From UPXZ01 sp047973025 (lineage in GTDB: Bacteria > Bacteroidota > Bacteroidia > Bacteroidales > Paludibacteraceae), in assembly GCA_047973025.1 (NCBI GenBank), contig JBKEBE010000019.1:62001-126000 (forward strand): a stretch of DNA of 64,000 nucleotides. Direction: 5' to 3'. Each line of letters starts with the position of its first letter. Positions within the stretch are counted from its first letter, which is position 1. Below the pieces are notes generated by a model, which was given only the letters and a program-made list of their open reading frames with translations, ran no database searches and had not been told where the DNA came from. Positions 17,716-25,249 of the stretch are shown piece after piece. The translations under genes were made by a program, and so were the position numbers.

Positions 17716-18849
17716 TTAATCGTTCAAGAGCATCGGCATGAGAAGCATCAGAATATCTTCTCCTTCTACATTCTCAAAAGGAAGCATAATGCCGGCGCGC
17801 GATGGGTCAGCCAGTTCAAACACCATGTCGTTCGAGTCTACATTATTCATCATTTCAATGAGAAAAGTGGACTTGAACCCAATCTTAATCGGGTCGCTTT
17901 CATACTGACAAGGGATGTATTCTTCTGCGGAGATCGAGAAATCAATATCCTGAGCGGAAATGTGTACTTGATTCGCGTTGAAATCCAGTTTTATCAGGTT
18001 GCTTGCCTGATTGGAAAATACCGATACGCGTTTCAACGCATTGAGCAAAGTAACTCTGTCCAAGATTACCTTAAAAGGATTGTTTTTAGGAATCACACCA
18101 CTGTAGTTCGGATATCGCCCTTCGACCTGCCGGCAGACCATCGTGTAGCTGTTTAGTTGGAAGTAGGCATTCTTGGTATCCAATTTAATTTCCACATCTC
18201 CGGCTTCTCGGGGTAGGATGCTTCTCAACATCGAGACCGGCTTCTTGGGAAGAATAAAATTCAATGCTTCCCCTTCGCCAACGGACGCTGAAATGTAGTC
18301 CGATTTGAAGCGAACTAACTTATGTGCGTCGGTAGCCACCATCGTCAAATCTGTCGTTACGTCAAAATAAATCCCGTTCATAACCGGACGAAGCTCATCA
18401 TCAGCCATGCAGAAAAATGTTTTTGAAATACCGCTTAGAAGTACCGGAACGGATACGGTCAGCGACTGAACGTTTTCTTCCAACTGCGGTAACTGCGGGT
18501 ACAAATCTCCACTCTGTCCAATAAAATTGTATGTGCCGTTGGAGGATGTAACGACCATGGCTAATGTCTGGTCATCAATCAGGAAAGTAAGCGGTTGCTC
18601 AGAAAACTCACGCAGCGTATCAAGCAAAAGTTTGTTTGATACGGCGACCGTACCACTTCCTTCCACATGCTGCACCTCCATGGAAGTAATCAGTGTAGTT
18701 TCAATATCGGACGCGGTCATCGTAAGCCTGTCGGCTTCTAAGTTCAACAAAAAATTATCCAGAATTTGCATGGAATTTTTGCTGTTTATTACGCGACTAA
18801 TTGCCTGTAAATGACTCAACAATTCAGTACTTGAAACTGTGAATTTCAT
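17716..18849 (-). CDS. dnaN: DNA polymerase III beta sliding clamp
   Basis: 377-residue processivity clamp (usual length 366-380). It begins MKFTVSSTELLSHLQAISRV, typical of DnaN, and shows three repeated clamp folds, with FDVTTDLTMVATDAHKLVR in the second and the C-terminal IMLPFENVEGEDILMLLMPM in the third. The hydrophobic peptide-binding cleft lies between domains 2 and 3. It is not beside dnaA here. An exact -7 box (TACATTTG) lies 51 bp upstream. Confidence 0.97.
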   Translation of the reverse strand: MKFTVSSTELLSHLQAISRVINSKNSMQILDNFLLNLEADRLTMTASDIETTLITSMEVQHVEGSGTVAVSNKLLLDTLREFSEQPLTFLIDDQTLAMVVTSSNGTYNFIGQSGDLYPQLPQLEENVQSLTVSVPVLLSGISKTFFCMADDELRPVMNGIYFDVTTDLTMVATDAHKLVRFKSDYISASVGEGEALNFILPKKPVSMLRSILPREAGDVEIKLDTKNAYFQLNSYTMVCRQVEGRYPNYSGVIPKNNPFKVILDRVTLLNALKRVSVFSNQASNLIKLDFNANQVHISAQDIDFSISAEEYIPCQYESDPIKIGFKSTFLIEMMNNVDSNDMVFELADPSRAGIMLPFENVEGEDILMLLMPMLLND

Positions 18850-18899
18850 ATTTTTGTTTTGTTAGATTGTGTAAAGTACGTATTCGGTAAATATTTTAG

Positions 18900-18907
18900 C
18901 AAATGTA
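18900..18907 (-). promoter_or_regulatory. -7 box upstream of dnaN
   Basis: On the minus strand the sequence is TACATTTG, an exact TAnnTTTG, 50 bp before the dnaN ATG. No well-placed -33 TTG was found. Confidence 0.45.
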
Positions 18908-18970
18908 CATAATATTTTTTAATACTGAAAAAGAAGCCGTTTTTTTTGAGCTACAAAAAAACAGAATAAT

Positions 18971-19501
18971 CTAATACACAAAAAAACCGACCAATCCGGC
19001 TAAGACTATCAATACGATGGGATGAATCTTTCCACGGAAAGAAAGGATAAACACAATGCCAAAAATCAAAAAACCGGTGTAGTCGATGAAGTTTTCTTTG
19101 TTCATCAGCAGTACTGCTGCCGCTCCAATTAGTCCGATTACTACAGGACGAAGCCCCAGAAAAGCCCATTCCATGTACTTATTGCCTTGCAAACGAAAAA
19201 AGAATTTTACCACCGTAATCATGATAATAAACGACGGCAGAACAATAGCGAGTGTAGCAACAACTGACCCGAAAACATTTCCCGTAACCGCGTAACCTAC
19301 ATACGTGGCACTATTGATACCGATTGGACCGGGTGTCATCTGCGAAATGGCTATCACATCGGTAAATTCGGCTTGTGAAATCCAATTATGCGCTTCTATC
19401 TCATGCTGTATCAGCGACAGGATGGCATATCCTCCGCCAAAACCAAATAGCCCGATCTTGAAAAAAGAGATAAATAGTTGGATGTATATTTCAATTTCCA
19501 T
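18971..19501 (-). CDS. chrA: Chromate transporter, second short subunit
   Basis: 176-residue membrane protein of the short-chain CHR family (proton-coupled chromate efflux; the pair forms one functional unit in characterised short-chain systems). The signature FKIGLFGFGGGYAILSLIQ lies near the start, and SQMTPGPIGINSATYVGY follows. I start it at ATG 19501, which overlaps the stop of the upstream partner by one base (TGATG), indicating translational coupling; an in-frame extension to 19645 would lie inside that partner. It is the last gene of the minus-strand run queG-chrA-chrA. Confidence 0.85.
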   Translation of the reverse strand: MEIEIYIQLFISFFKIGLFGFGGGYAILSLIQHEIEAHNWISQAEFTDVIAISQMTPGPIGINSATYVGYAVTGNVFGSVVATLAIVLPSFIIMITVVKFFFRLQGNKYMEWAFLGLRPVVIGLIGAAAVLLMNKENFIDYTGFLIFGIVFILSFRGKIHPIVLIVLAGLVGFFVY

Positions 19502-20085
19502 CAGTCGGTCTTTGTTAATCGTTTCGCTTTTATTGCTCCAAAGCCAATTCCGCCAATAATAGCCCCAAAGACAACCCAAACCGGAGAGATACCACCCAAC
19601 CAAATTAACAAAATAGCTGCTATCGGGATAAAGATTGTTTTCCACGTTACTCCGGCTGTTTTACCCATTTTGTAAATAGGTGCCGCGATGAGTGCTACCA
19701 CTGCCGGACGAATCCCTTTGAAAATACGTTCCACAACCTGATTGTCTCTAAAATTGGTAAAAACAATGGCGATGAACAGGATAATCAAAAAAGATGGTAG
19801 CACGGTGCCGAAGGCTGTTACCAAGCTGCCTTTGAATCCTTTCATCTTGTAGCCGATAAAAATGGCTGTGTTTATTGCCATGACACCGGGTGCGGACTGT
19901 GCCATGGCGAGCATGTCGATAAATTCTTTTCGTTCAATCCACTTTTTATTGTCCACTACTTCCCGTTGAATCAGCGGAATCATGGCATACCCGCCCCCAA
20001 AGGTAAAGGATCCAATTTTGACGAAAGTCATAAACAGCTCCCGGTATAGGTTTGGTAATTTTTTTTTAATCGTTTTGGGTTTCAT
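19501..20085 (-). CDS. chrA: Chromate transporter, first short subunit
   Basis: 194-residue CHR-family membrane protein, about six hydrophobic segments. FVKIGSFTFGGGYAMIPLIQ (about 21-40) and AQSAPGVMAINTAIFIGYKM (about 62-81) are the conserved motifs and are paralogous to those of the downstream partner. Its start lies inside the end of queG (20-bp overlap), and its stop overlaps the next start by one base, so the three genes are one transcription unit. The natural substrate is unproven; CHR genes are also found where chromate is absent. Confidence 0.87.
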   Translation of the reverse strand: MKPKTIKKKLPNLYRELFMTFVKIGSFTFGGGYAMIPLIQREVVDNKKWIERKEFIDMLAMAQSAPGVMAINTAIFIGYKMKGFKGSLVTAFGTVLPSFLIILFIAIVFTNFRDNQVVERIFKGIRPAVVALIAAPIYKMGKTAGVTWKTIFIPIAAILLIWLGGISPVWVVFGAIIGGIGFGAIKAKRLTKTD

Positions 20086-21007
20086 GTTTGGTCAGCAATT
20101 CGATGTTTCCTTTCAGTTTTTCAAATTTTACACGTTGCATTGCCGAATGTTTGAATACACGCTTAAATGTTGATTTGTTCATGATTTTCCAGTCCGAAAT
20201 TTTCCAGTCTATCATCTCTGAAACTTCAAATTCGGGATGTTTGGTACCTTTTGCGCGCGTTTTATTCCAAGGACAGACATCGTTGCAGATGTCGCATCCG
20301 TAGGCATAGCCTGAAAGTTTGTGTTGAACATCGCTCGAGATTTCGCCTTTTTTTTCGATGGTTTGATACGAAATACATTTTCGCGCGTCTAACCCTTTGT
20401 TTGCACTCAGCGCGCTTGTAGGACAAGCATCTAAGCATTTTCTGCATTTTCCGCATCGATCGGGCATGGGCTTATCATATTCCAATGCCTGATTAATCAT
20501 CAGTATTCCAATAAAGCAGAACGATCCTAATGAAGGATTAATCAGCATTTTGTTTTTCCCAATCCATCCTAACCCCGCTCTCTCAGACCATCTCCGCTCC
20601 AATACGGGCGCGGAATCCACAAAACGGTGTTGTTGGTCTTTGTTGAAACAGTCGATTCCGTATGCTTCGATGATTTTATTTTCCAGCAACAGCAGTTTCT
20701 CTTTGATGATGGTGTGATAATCTACTTTGCTATAGGCGTATTTGGAAATTTTTGGGACACCTGTCGATTGTGTCTTATTCGGAAAATAATTTGTTAAGGT
20801 AACAATTACCGACTTGCAACCGTCCATTATCAGACGGGGATCAGTTCGCTTGTCGTGATTGTGCTCCAGGTAGCTCATTTCTCCCTGAAAATTTTGACTC
20901 AGCCAGCTTTCGAGAAACAACGCGTCTTCTTCCAAAAAATCGGCTTTGGCAATACCGCAAGCATCAAAGCCGACTTCCAAAGCGGTATTTTTAATGAATT
21001 GGGTCAA
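20066..21007 (-). CDS. queG: Epoxyqueuosine reductase
   Basis: 313-residue cobalamin- and [4Fe-4S]-dependent enzyme for the last step of queuosine synthesis in tRNA. The two-cluster ferredoxin region is clear: CGKCRKCLDACPTSAL (about 193-208) and YGCDICNDVCPWNK (about 242-255). The N-terminal half contains the DUF1730 region (YLEHNHDKRTDPRLIMDGCK over about 46-65). The HEAT-repeat extension of some QueG proteins is absent. It ends 20 bp inside chrA, an unusual companion; the overlap suggests operon packing rather than shared function. Its start is 50 bp downstream of the thioredoxin-fold gene. Confidence 0.92.
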   Translation of the reverse strand: MTQFIKNTALEVGFDACGIAKADFLEEDALFLESWLSQNFQGEMSYLEHNHDKRTDPRLIMDGCKSVIVTLTNYFPNKTQSTGVPKISKYAYSKVDYHTIIKEKLLLLENKIIEAYGIDCFNKDQQHRFVDSAPVLERRWSERAGLGWIGKNKMLINPSLGSFCFIGILMINQALEYDKPMPDRCGKCRKCLDACPTSALSANKGLDARKCISYQTIEKKGEISSDVQHKLSGYAYGCDICNDVCPWNKTRAKGTKHPEFEVSEMIDWKISDWKIMNKSTFKRVFKHSAMQRVKFEKLKGNIELLTKHETQND

Positions 21008-21057
21008 GAAAATACTTAGTTTATGTTAAAAGAACACGACACTTTACGATCAATCCT

Positions 21058-22185
21058 CTACATGACTTTTCCTAAATCAGTCTTCAATGTTTCTATACTA
21101 CTGTATCTTCCAATGATATTTCCATCTTTGTCAATCAGGAAAAGTGTGGGTATTTGTTCGATGTTGTACGATTGTGCTGCTCTGCCGTTTTCATCGTGAA
21201 CAGCAATCCAAGGAATGTTGGAGACGTTGCGTTGCCAGAATAGCTTGTTTTGGTCAACCGAAACCTGATAAATTTGTAATCCTTGCGATGAATACCGGTT
21301 GTAAATATCCCGCAACTCAAACGTGTAATCCACGTTTGTCTCTACCGCGTAGGCCGAAAAATCGAGAATAATCGGCTGCCCAACCAAAGCAGATAATTTT
21401 TGCGGATACCCGTTTTTGTCTTTCAACTCCAAATCAATGAATCCGCTGGATTGGCTTGTTTCGAACTTTGTCCAATCAATTTCCTGTTTTGCCTGTCTTT
21501 CTTGTTTAATCGCGTCAATAACAAGCGCGTACAGGTTTCGGGCACGTTCGTAACCCGGCATTTTGTTTTGAAATGATGTGGCTACCGCTCGGTAATAATT
21601 CAAATCTTCTTTCACGTATGGCGAAAAGATGTAGTTTCCACTGATTTGCTGGTAGAGAGCAAAATAAGAAGCCATAGACGTGGGATTATTCAAAATCATC
21701 TCAAGCACAGCTCTACGGTGGTACTCCAGATGGGTCTGAAAAGAATCGCGCAAGGCTGTTTTCCAGACAGCATCGGCTTCTTTACCGATTTTATCAAAAT
21801 CAGTCTGCAGAGCGACAACTGTTTTACGTAATTTTTGAATCTGTTCGGACTGCGTGGAATTGGTAATTTTAGCGTCTATCAGTTGCTTCACGCTACCTTC
21901 TATTTGGATGTCTTCAATGGAATCGACACCCAGTATCAACCGTAGATTTTTAACCTGAAGCCGGTATAATTCGGGGTATTTAGGACTTTGTGTTTTAAAA
22001 CGGAATTTCCCTGTGGCACTTAATTTTACAGAATCGATCAGACTGTCTTTTAACAATCCGGTTTTTGCAAAATAGAGTGTTTCGCCGTCGGCATCGGCAA
22101 TAGTACCCGAAACACTAAATCGCCCCGATTTGTTGCAAGCGACAAACAACAACACTACCGCAAAAAATAGAATTTTCTTTATCAT
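21058..22185 (-). CDS. Thioredoxin-fold lipoprotein (DUF4369/TlpA-like) lacking the CxxC active site
   Basis: 375-residue lipoprotein: signal peptide with lipobox LFVAC (Cys17). Residues 20-115 fit the DUF4369 domain found at the N-terminus of Bacteroidota TlpA-type reductases (FSVSGTIADADGETLYFAKT). The middle (115-250) is helical. The C-terminal thioredoxin fold (about 250-375) keeps the backbone pattern, including GQPIILDFSAY and the cis-Pro motif EQIPTLFLIDKDG, but the usual WCxxC is replaced by SAYAVETN, with no Cys in this domain. It therefore cannot act as a classic disulfide reductase. Its start is 3 bp from the DJ-1 gene stop, so they are co-transcribed. Confidence 0.82.
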   Translation of the reverse strand: MIKKILFFAVVLLFVACNKSGRFSVSGTIADADGETLYFAKTGLLKDSLIDSVKLSATGKFRFKTQSPKYPELYRLQVKNLRLILGVDSIEDIQIEGSVKQLIDAKITNSTQSEQIQKLRKTVVALQTDFDKIGKEADAVWKTALRDSFQTHLEYHRRAVLEMILNNPTSMASYFALYQQISGNYIFSPYVKEDLNYYRAVATSFQNKMPGYERARNLYALVIDAIKQERQAKQEIDWTKFETSQSSGFIDLELKDKNGYPQKLSALVGQPIILDFSAYAVETNVDYTFELRDIYNRYSSQGLQIYQVSVDQNKLFWQRNVSNIPWIAVHDENGRAAQSYNIEQIPTLFLIDKDGNIIGRYSSIETLKTDLGKVM

Positions 22186-22188
22186 AGA

Positions 22189-22737
22189 TCAATTAATCAT
22201 AAGTGCTTCCGCGACTTCGTCCGCTATAAGCTTTCCTTTTAACGCTTCTACAATCTTTAACGCGAACGGAACGGCAACTCCGGGTCCTTTGCCGGTAATG
22301 ATGTTTCCGTCTTTTACCACCGTGTTTCCGGATAGGGTCGCTCCCGTCAGTTTATCTTCAAATCCGGGATAGCAAATCGCTTCTTTTCCTTCTAAAATGC
22401 CGAGTTTTCCAAGCACGGAAGGCGCGGCGCAAATTGCTGCTACTAATTTTCCTTCTTCGTGTTGTTTTTGGAGCAACGCGTGCAATCCGGTATGCTGACT
22501 CAAATTCTGTGTACCTACGCCACCGCCGGGCAAAAGTAATAAATCGGATGTACTGCAATCAACTTCGGAAAAGATTTTATCCGCCAAAATTTTTACACCG
22601 TGCGCTCCTTCAACCGTCTTGTCGGCTGAAATAGAAACTGTAGTTACATCAATTTCTGCCCGCCGTAGAATATCTATCGGGGCGATGGCTTCAATTTCTT
22701 CAAAACCATCGGCAAGAAAAATAAATACGTTTTTCAT
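22189..22737 (-). CDS. DJ-1/PfpI family protein (YajL/ThiJ type)
   Basis: 182-residue cytosolic protein of the DJ-1 superfamily. The nucleophile elbow is AAICAAPSVLGKLG (Cys near 103), with the upstream acidic residue in FLADGFEEIEAIAP (Glu near 15-17) and LLLPGGGVGT in between. These are the features of YajL/DJ-1 proteins, variously described as glyoxalases, chaperones or deglycases; which activity applies here is unknown. It sits between the tonB-like gene (65 bp upstream) and the thioredoxin-fold lipoprotein (3 bp downstream). Confidence 0.88.
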   Translation of the reverse strand: MKNVFIFLADGFEEIEAIAPIDILRRAEIDVTTVSISADKTVEGAHGVKILADKIFSEVDCSTSDLLLLPGGGVGTQNLSQHTGLHALLQKQHEEGKLVAAICAAPSVLGKLGILEGKEAICYPGFEDKLTGATLSGNTVVKDGNIITGKGPGVAVPFALKIVEALKGKLIADEVAEALMIN

Positions 22738-22802
22738 TGTGCTAAAATTTAAGAAAAATTATATTGGGCAGAAATCGAAGAGAACTTCTATCTTCCACCG
22801 GA

Positions 22803-23573
22803 TTATTTCAATCTGAAATTATAGGTAATGGTTCCCACAGACACACCACTTCCACTCGAAAAACGGGTATTTCGAGCTGCTGATAATGCCGCATTACGGG
22901 TTTGAGAATCGGAGATATTGGTCGGAGAACCGATGGAGGTACTTGTTACTCTACCATTTGCATCGACACGAATACTTACAGTGATTCTACCTTCCACGTT
23001 GCTGGGGTATGCAGGCGTAGCGAGTGAGCCGACGAGTGAGCGTCCGGCTAACGACCAACCGTGCCCACCGGAAGTGCCGGAACCGGCCGGATTGCCTTGA
23101 CGGGTGTCGCCATCGGTAGTACCGCTTCCGGAGCCGCTATTGCCAAAGGCGTTGCCAACAAGATTTTCACTCCGTGCTGCTGCTTCCTGTCGTTTTCGGG
23201 ATTCGGCTGCCGCGAGGGCTTCGCGACGTTGCTGTTCCCTACGTTGGATTTCCTGCTCGGTAACCTGCCGCGAGTTGGTCGTTTTTGGGGTGGCTTGCTT
23301 CTTGGGAATGAGCAACGTTTTGTCCTTTTCTTGTGTGAGAAGTTCTTGTTGCTCGGCCGGTTGTGGTGGGGAAGTCGGCGAAGTTAACTCTTGTGTGCCG
23401 GCTATCATATCGCCAAAACCCAACCCATCCATATTATCCCCAAAACTGACCATAATTCCTTCATCTTCGGGCGGAATCAGTCTTGCAGGCATGAAAACAA
23501 ACCAAAGTATCAAAAAAGTTAGCAGGCAAAACACCGCAGAACCGATTATTCCATATAGTTTTGATGTGTCCAA
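22803..23573 (-). CDS. TonB-like energy transducer
   Basis: 256-residue protein with one N-terminal membrane anchor (about 9-30), a Gln/Glu/Arg/Ala-rich middle, a Gly/Ser-rich stretch (about 140-170), and a TonB-type C-terminal domain: LVGSLATPAYPSNVEGRITV then a VDANGRVTS motif and SARNTRFSSG. It links inner-membrane ExbB-ExbD to TonB-dependent outer-membrane receptors. exbD ends 3 bp before its start. The C-terminal domain is like those in TolA/TonB hybrids of Bacteroidota, so TonB versus TolA cannot be settled by sight. Confidence 0.85.
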   Translation of the reverse strand: MDTSKLYGIIGSAVFCLLTFLILWFVFMPARLIPPEDEGIMVSFGDNMDGLGFGDMIAGTQELTSPTSPPQPAEQQELLTQEKDKTLLIPKKQATPKTTNSRQVTEQEIQRREQQRREALAAAESRKRQEAAARSENLVGNAFGNSGSGSGTTDGDTRQGNPAGSGTSGGHGWSLAGRSLVGSLATPAYPSNVEGRITVSIRVDANGRVTSTSIGSPTNISDSQTRNAALSAARNTRFSSGSGVSVGTITYNFRLK

Positions 23574-23576
23574 TGT

Positions 23577-24023
23577 TTATTGATTAACAGCGTTTTCAGT
23601 ACTTTCATCCGATTGCCGGGCGGACGTGGCAATGACCAATTTCAATTTGTTTTTGTTCGCGATGTCGAGTACGCGTACTACTTCTTTGTACGCGATGTCT
23701 TGGTCGGCATAGAGTGCCAGATAGGTGGCGGTGTCTTGTGCTACGAGATTTAATATCCGCTCTTCCAACAGTTCGGGCGCGACCATCTCGGCTTTTTCTT
23801 TCGCTCCGGCAACGAAATACTGTCCGTCTTTGTCAATGGAAACTCGTGCTACTACCTGCTTCGTAGCCGTTTCGGCACCACTTTGGGGTAGATTGATTTT
23901 TATGTCGTTGGGCGAAGTCATTGTGGACGATATTACAAAAAAGAGTAACAGCAGAAAAATGATGTCCGTCATGGACGACATCGAAAATCCACTCTCTAAT
24001 CTGCTTCTTCTTTTTATAGCCAT
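23577..24023 (-). CDS. exbD: Biopolymer transport protein ExbD/TolR
   Basis: 148-residue inner-membrane protein: short cytoplasmic N-terminus, one membrane segment (about 17-36) with the key Asp in MTDIIFLLLLFFVI, then a periplasmic domain. It partners with ExbB to use the proton motive force. The usual upstream partner exbB is not adjacent: it lies 3 kb away at 27045-27740, with a restriction-modification cassette in between. exbD is followed by the tonB-like gene after 3 bp. How exbD is now transcribed is unclear; no exact TAnnTTTG was seen in the 146-bp gap upstream. Confidence 0.92.
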   Translation of the reverse strand: MAIKRRSRLESGFSMSSMTDIIFLLLLFFVISSTMTSPNDIKINLPQSGAETATKQVVARVSIDKDGQYFVAGAKEKAEMVAPELLEERILNLVAQDTATYLALYADQDIAYKEVVRVLDIANKNKLKLVIATSARQSDESTENAVNQ

Positions 24024-24038
24024 AGTTTTATTGTCTAT

Positions 24039-24049
24039 TTTGTAATGAT
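24039..24049 (+). repeat. 11-bp direct repeat, exbD-proximal copy
   Basis: TTTGTAATGAT here is identical to 26989-26999. The two copies bracket the restriction-modification cassette and may mark the insertion junctions. Confidence 0.55.
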
Positions 24050-24072
24050 GTTTTCAGAATACAAAGAATGAT

Positions 24073-24101
24073 TGTAACTATTTTGTTAACGATTAGTTAC
24101 A
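24073..24101. repeat. Inverted repeat downstream of the restriction gene
   Basis: TGTAACTA (24073-24080) and TAGTTACA (24094-24101) form a perfect 8-bp inverted repeat with a 13-nt spacer that itself contains GTTAAC. It lies about 70 bp past the endonuclease stop; it may be a weak terminator, an exbD operator or a cassette end. Confidence 0.4.
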
Positions 24102-24169
24102 TTGAAACTCCGTGAGCAAACCTTGATTTTACTTTTATTTTTCCCAATATCCGCGTGAGTGAATTTGTT

Positions 24170-25249
24170 CTATAAAAATCTTATTTGTAAATTTAATTTG
24201 AAGTAGAACAACCCGTTTTGTTCGTAAATTGTCCCAAATTCGTGTCGCGAACTACTTGCTGTTTCGAGCTTAGTATTTGTGAACAAATAATCTTCAAATT
24301 CATTTCTGTTGTAAATGTGATAACATAAAATTTCTCCATCTTCTTTTACTACCAAATAACCTCCTGTAGCATCGAGTTTGCCCTTCCAAACTTTTGACGG
24401 CATCATTCCTAACGCAATATCAGACAGGAAATGCTTAATTTTGTATGTATAGAAAGGGTGCTTGTCTTCTAAATTATAACCAATCGGATTTGTTTTTGAA
24501 ACTTCTGAAACTAAGTCGGAAATTTTGGAAAAATTTGAACTGAAAAACAGAATCAGAATTTCAGAAATTATTCTTGGCAATGCACTATCAATCAAGGTTA
24601 AATTGTTTTCAAAAACAGAATTTTCAAGCCGTACAAATTGTAATTTCCCGTTTAGCTCTTCGATTTTTTCTATTCTGTCCTTGATTTTACTCCTTGTAAT
24701 GATTGCGTTAATATCTTCAATTTGTTGCTTCGTCAAACCCAAACCGGTTATTTTATAGATAAAGTTTGTTGTTTTGCCGGCATTCAATAAGGTTGACGCA
24801 CCACCAAGTTGTGATTTGATACTGAAACCGAGTTCAGGATTTGTACCTGTTCGTTGGTCGTGGATCACGATTCTGATATCGCTTTTTATGGTTGACTTCG
24901 CTTTTAACGAATGGTTGTTAAATGAATTGATAAATTTTTCTATTTCCGGAATTGAGAATGTCGAACTTGTTTTTTCTCTCAGTTTTGTGAGTAGAAAAAG
25001 TGCTTGTCTTTGAAATTCGTTTACCGAAATTCGGATCTTTTCTTTGTTATTATTATTGATAACGACTAAATCATCATTATAGCTAAATTCAAAAGTTCCG
25101 TTAGACTCATCACGCAAGACTTTGATAATCGGAAAAATCAGATTTTCGATTTTATTCAAATTGTTGTCGCCCGCAAAAAGTTGTTTATCTGCGATTACTT
25201 TCAGCAATGTATATATTTCGCTCCATTCTCCTTTGTTTCCTGTAATCAT
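24170..25249 (-). CDS. Type II restriction endonuclease, HpaII family (predicted C^CGG)
   Basis: 359-residue protein matching the HpaII endonuclease family in length and content. The start TGNKGEWSEIYTLLKV and LNKIENLIFPIIKVLRDE and the central SDIRIVIHDQRTGTNPELGF then SIKSQLGG are the recognisable parts; the latter includes the Asp and Gln/Lys residues expected of the active-site region. The ATG overlaps the methyltransferase stop by one base (TAATG), so translation is coupled and endonuclease follows methylase. Base composition is more AT-rich than the neighbours. The whole cassette lies inside the exbB-exbD unit. The recognition sequence is inferred from the family, not shown. Confidence 0.8.
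   Translation of the reverse strand: MITGNKGEWSEIYTLLKVIADKQLFAGDNNLNKIENLIFPIIKVLRDESNGTFEFSYNDDLVVINNNNKEKIRISVNEFQRQALFLLTKLREKTSSTFSIPEIEKFINSFNNHSLKAKSTIKSDIRIVIHDQRTGTNPELGFSIKSQLGGASTLLNAGKTTNFIYKITGLGLTKQQIEDINAIITRSKIKDRIEKIEELNGKLQFVRLENSVFENNLTLIDSALPRIISEILILFFSSNFSKISDLVSEVSKTNPIGYNLEDKHPFYTYKIKHFLSDIALGMMPSKVWKGKLDATGGYLVVKEDGEILCYHIYNRNEFEDYLFTNTKLETASSSRHEFGTIYEQNGLFYFKLNLQIRFL

Noticed and set aside
17686..18156. Plus-strand 156-residue frame opposite dnaN
   Set aside because: Antisense to a well-identified sliding clamp gene.
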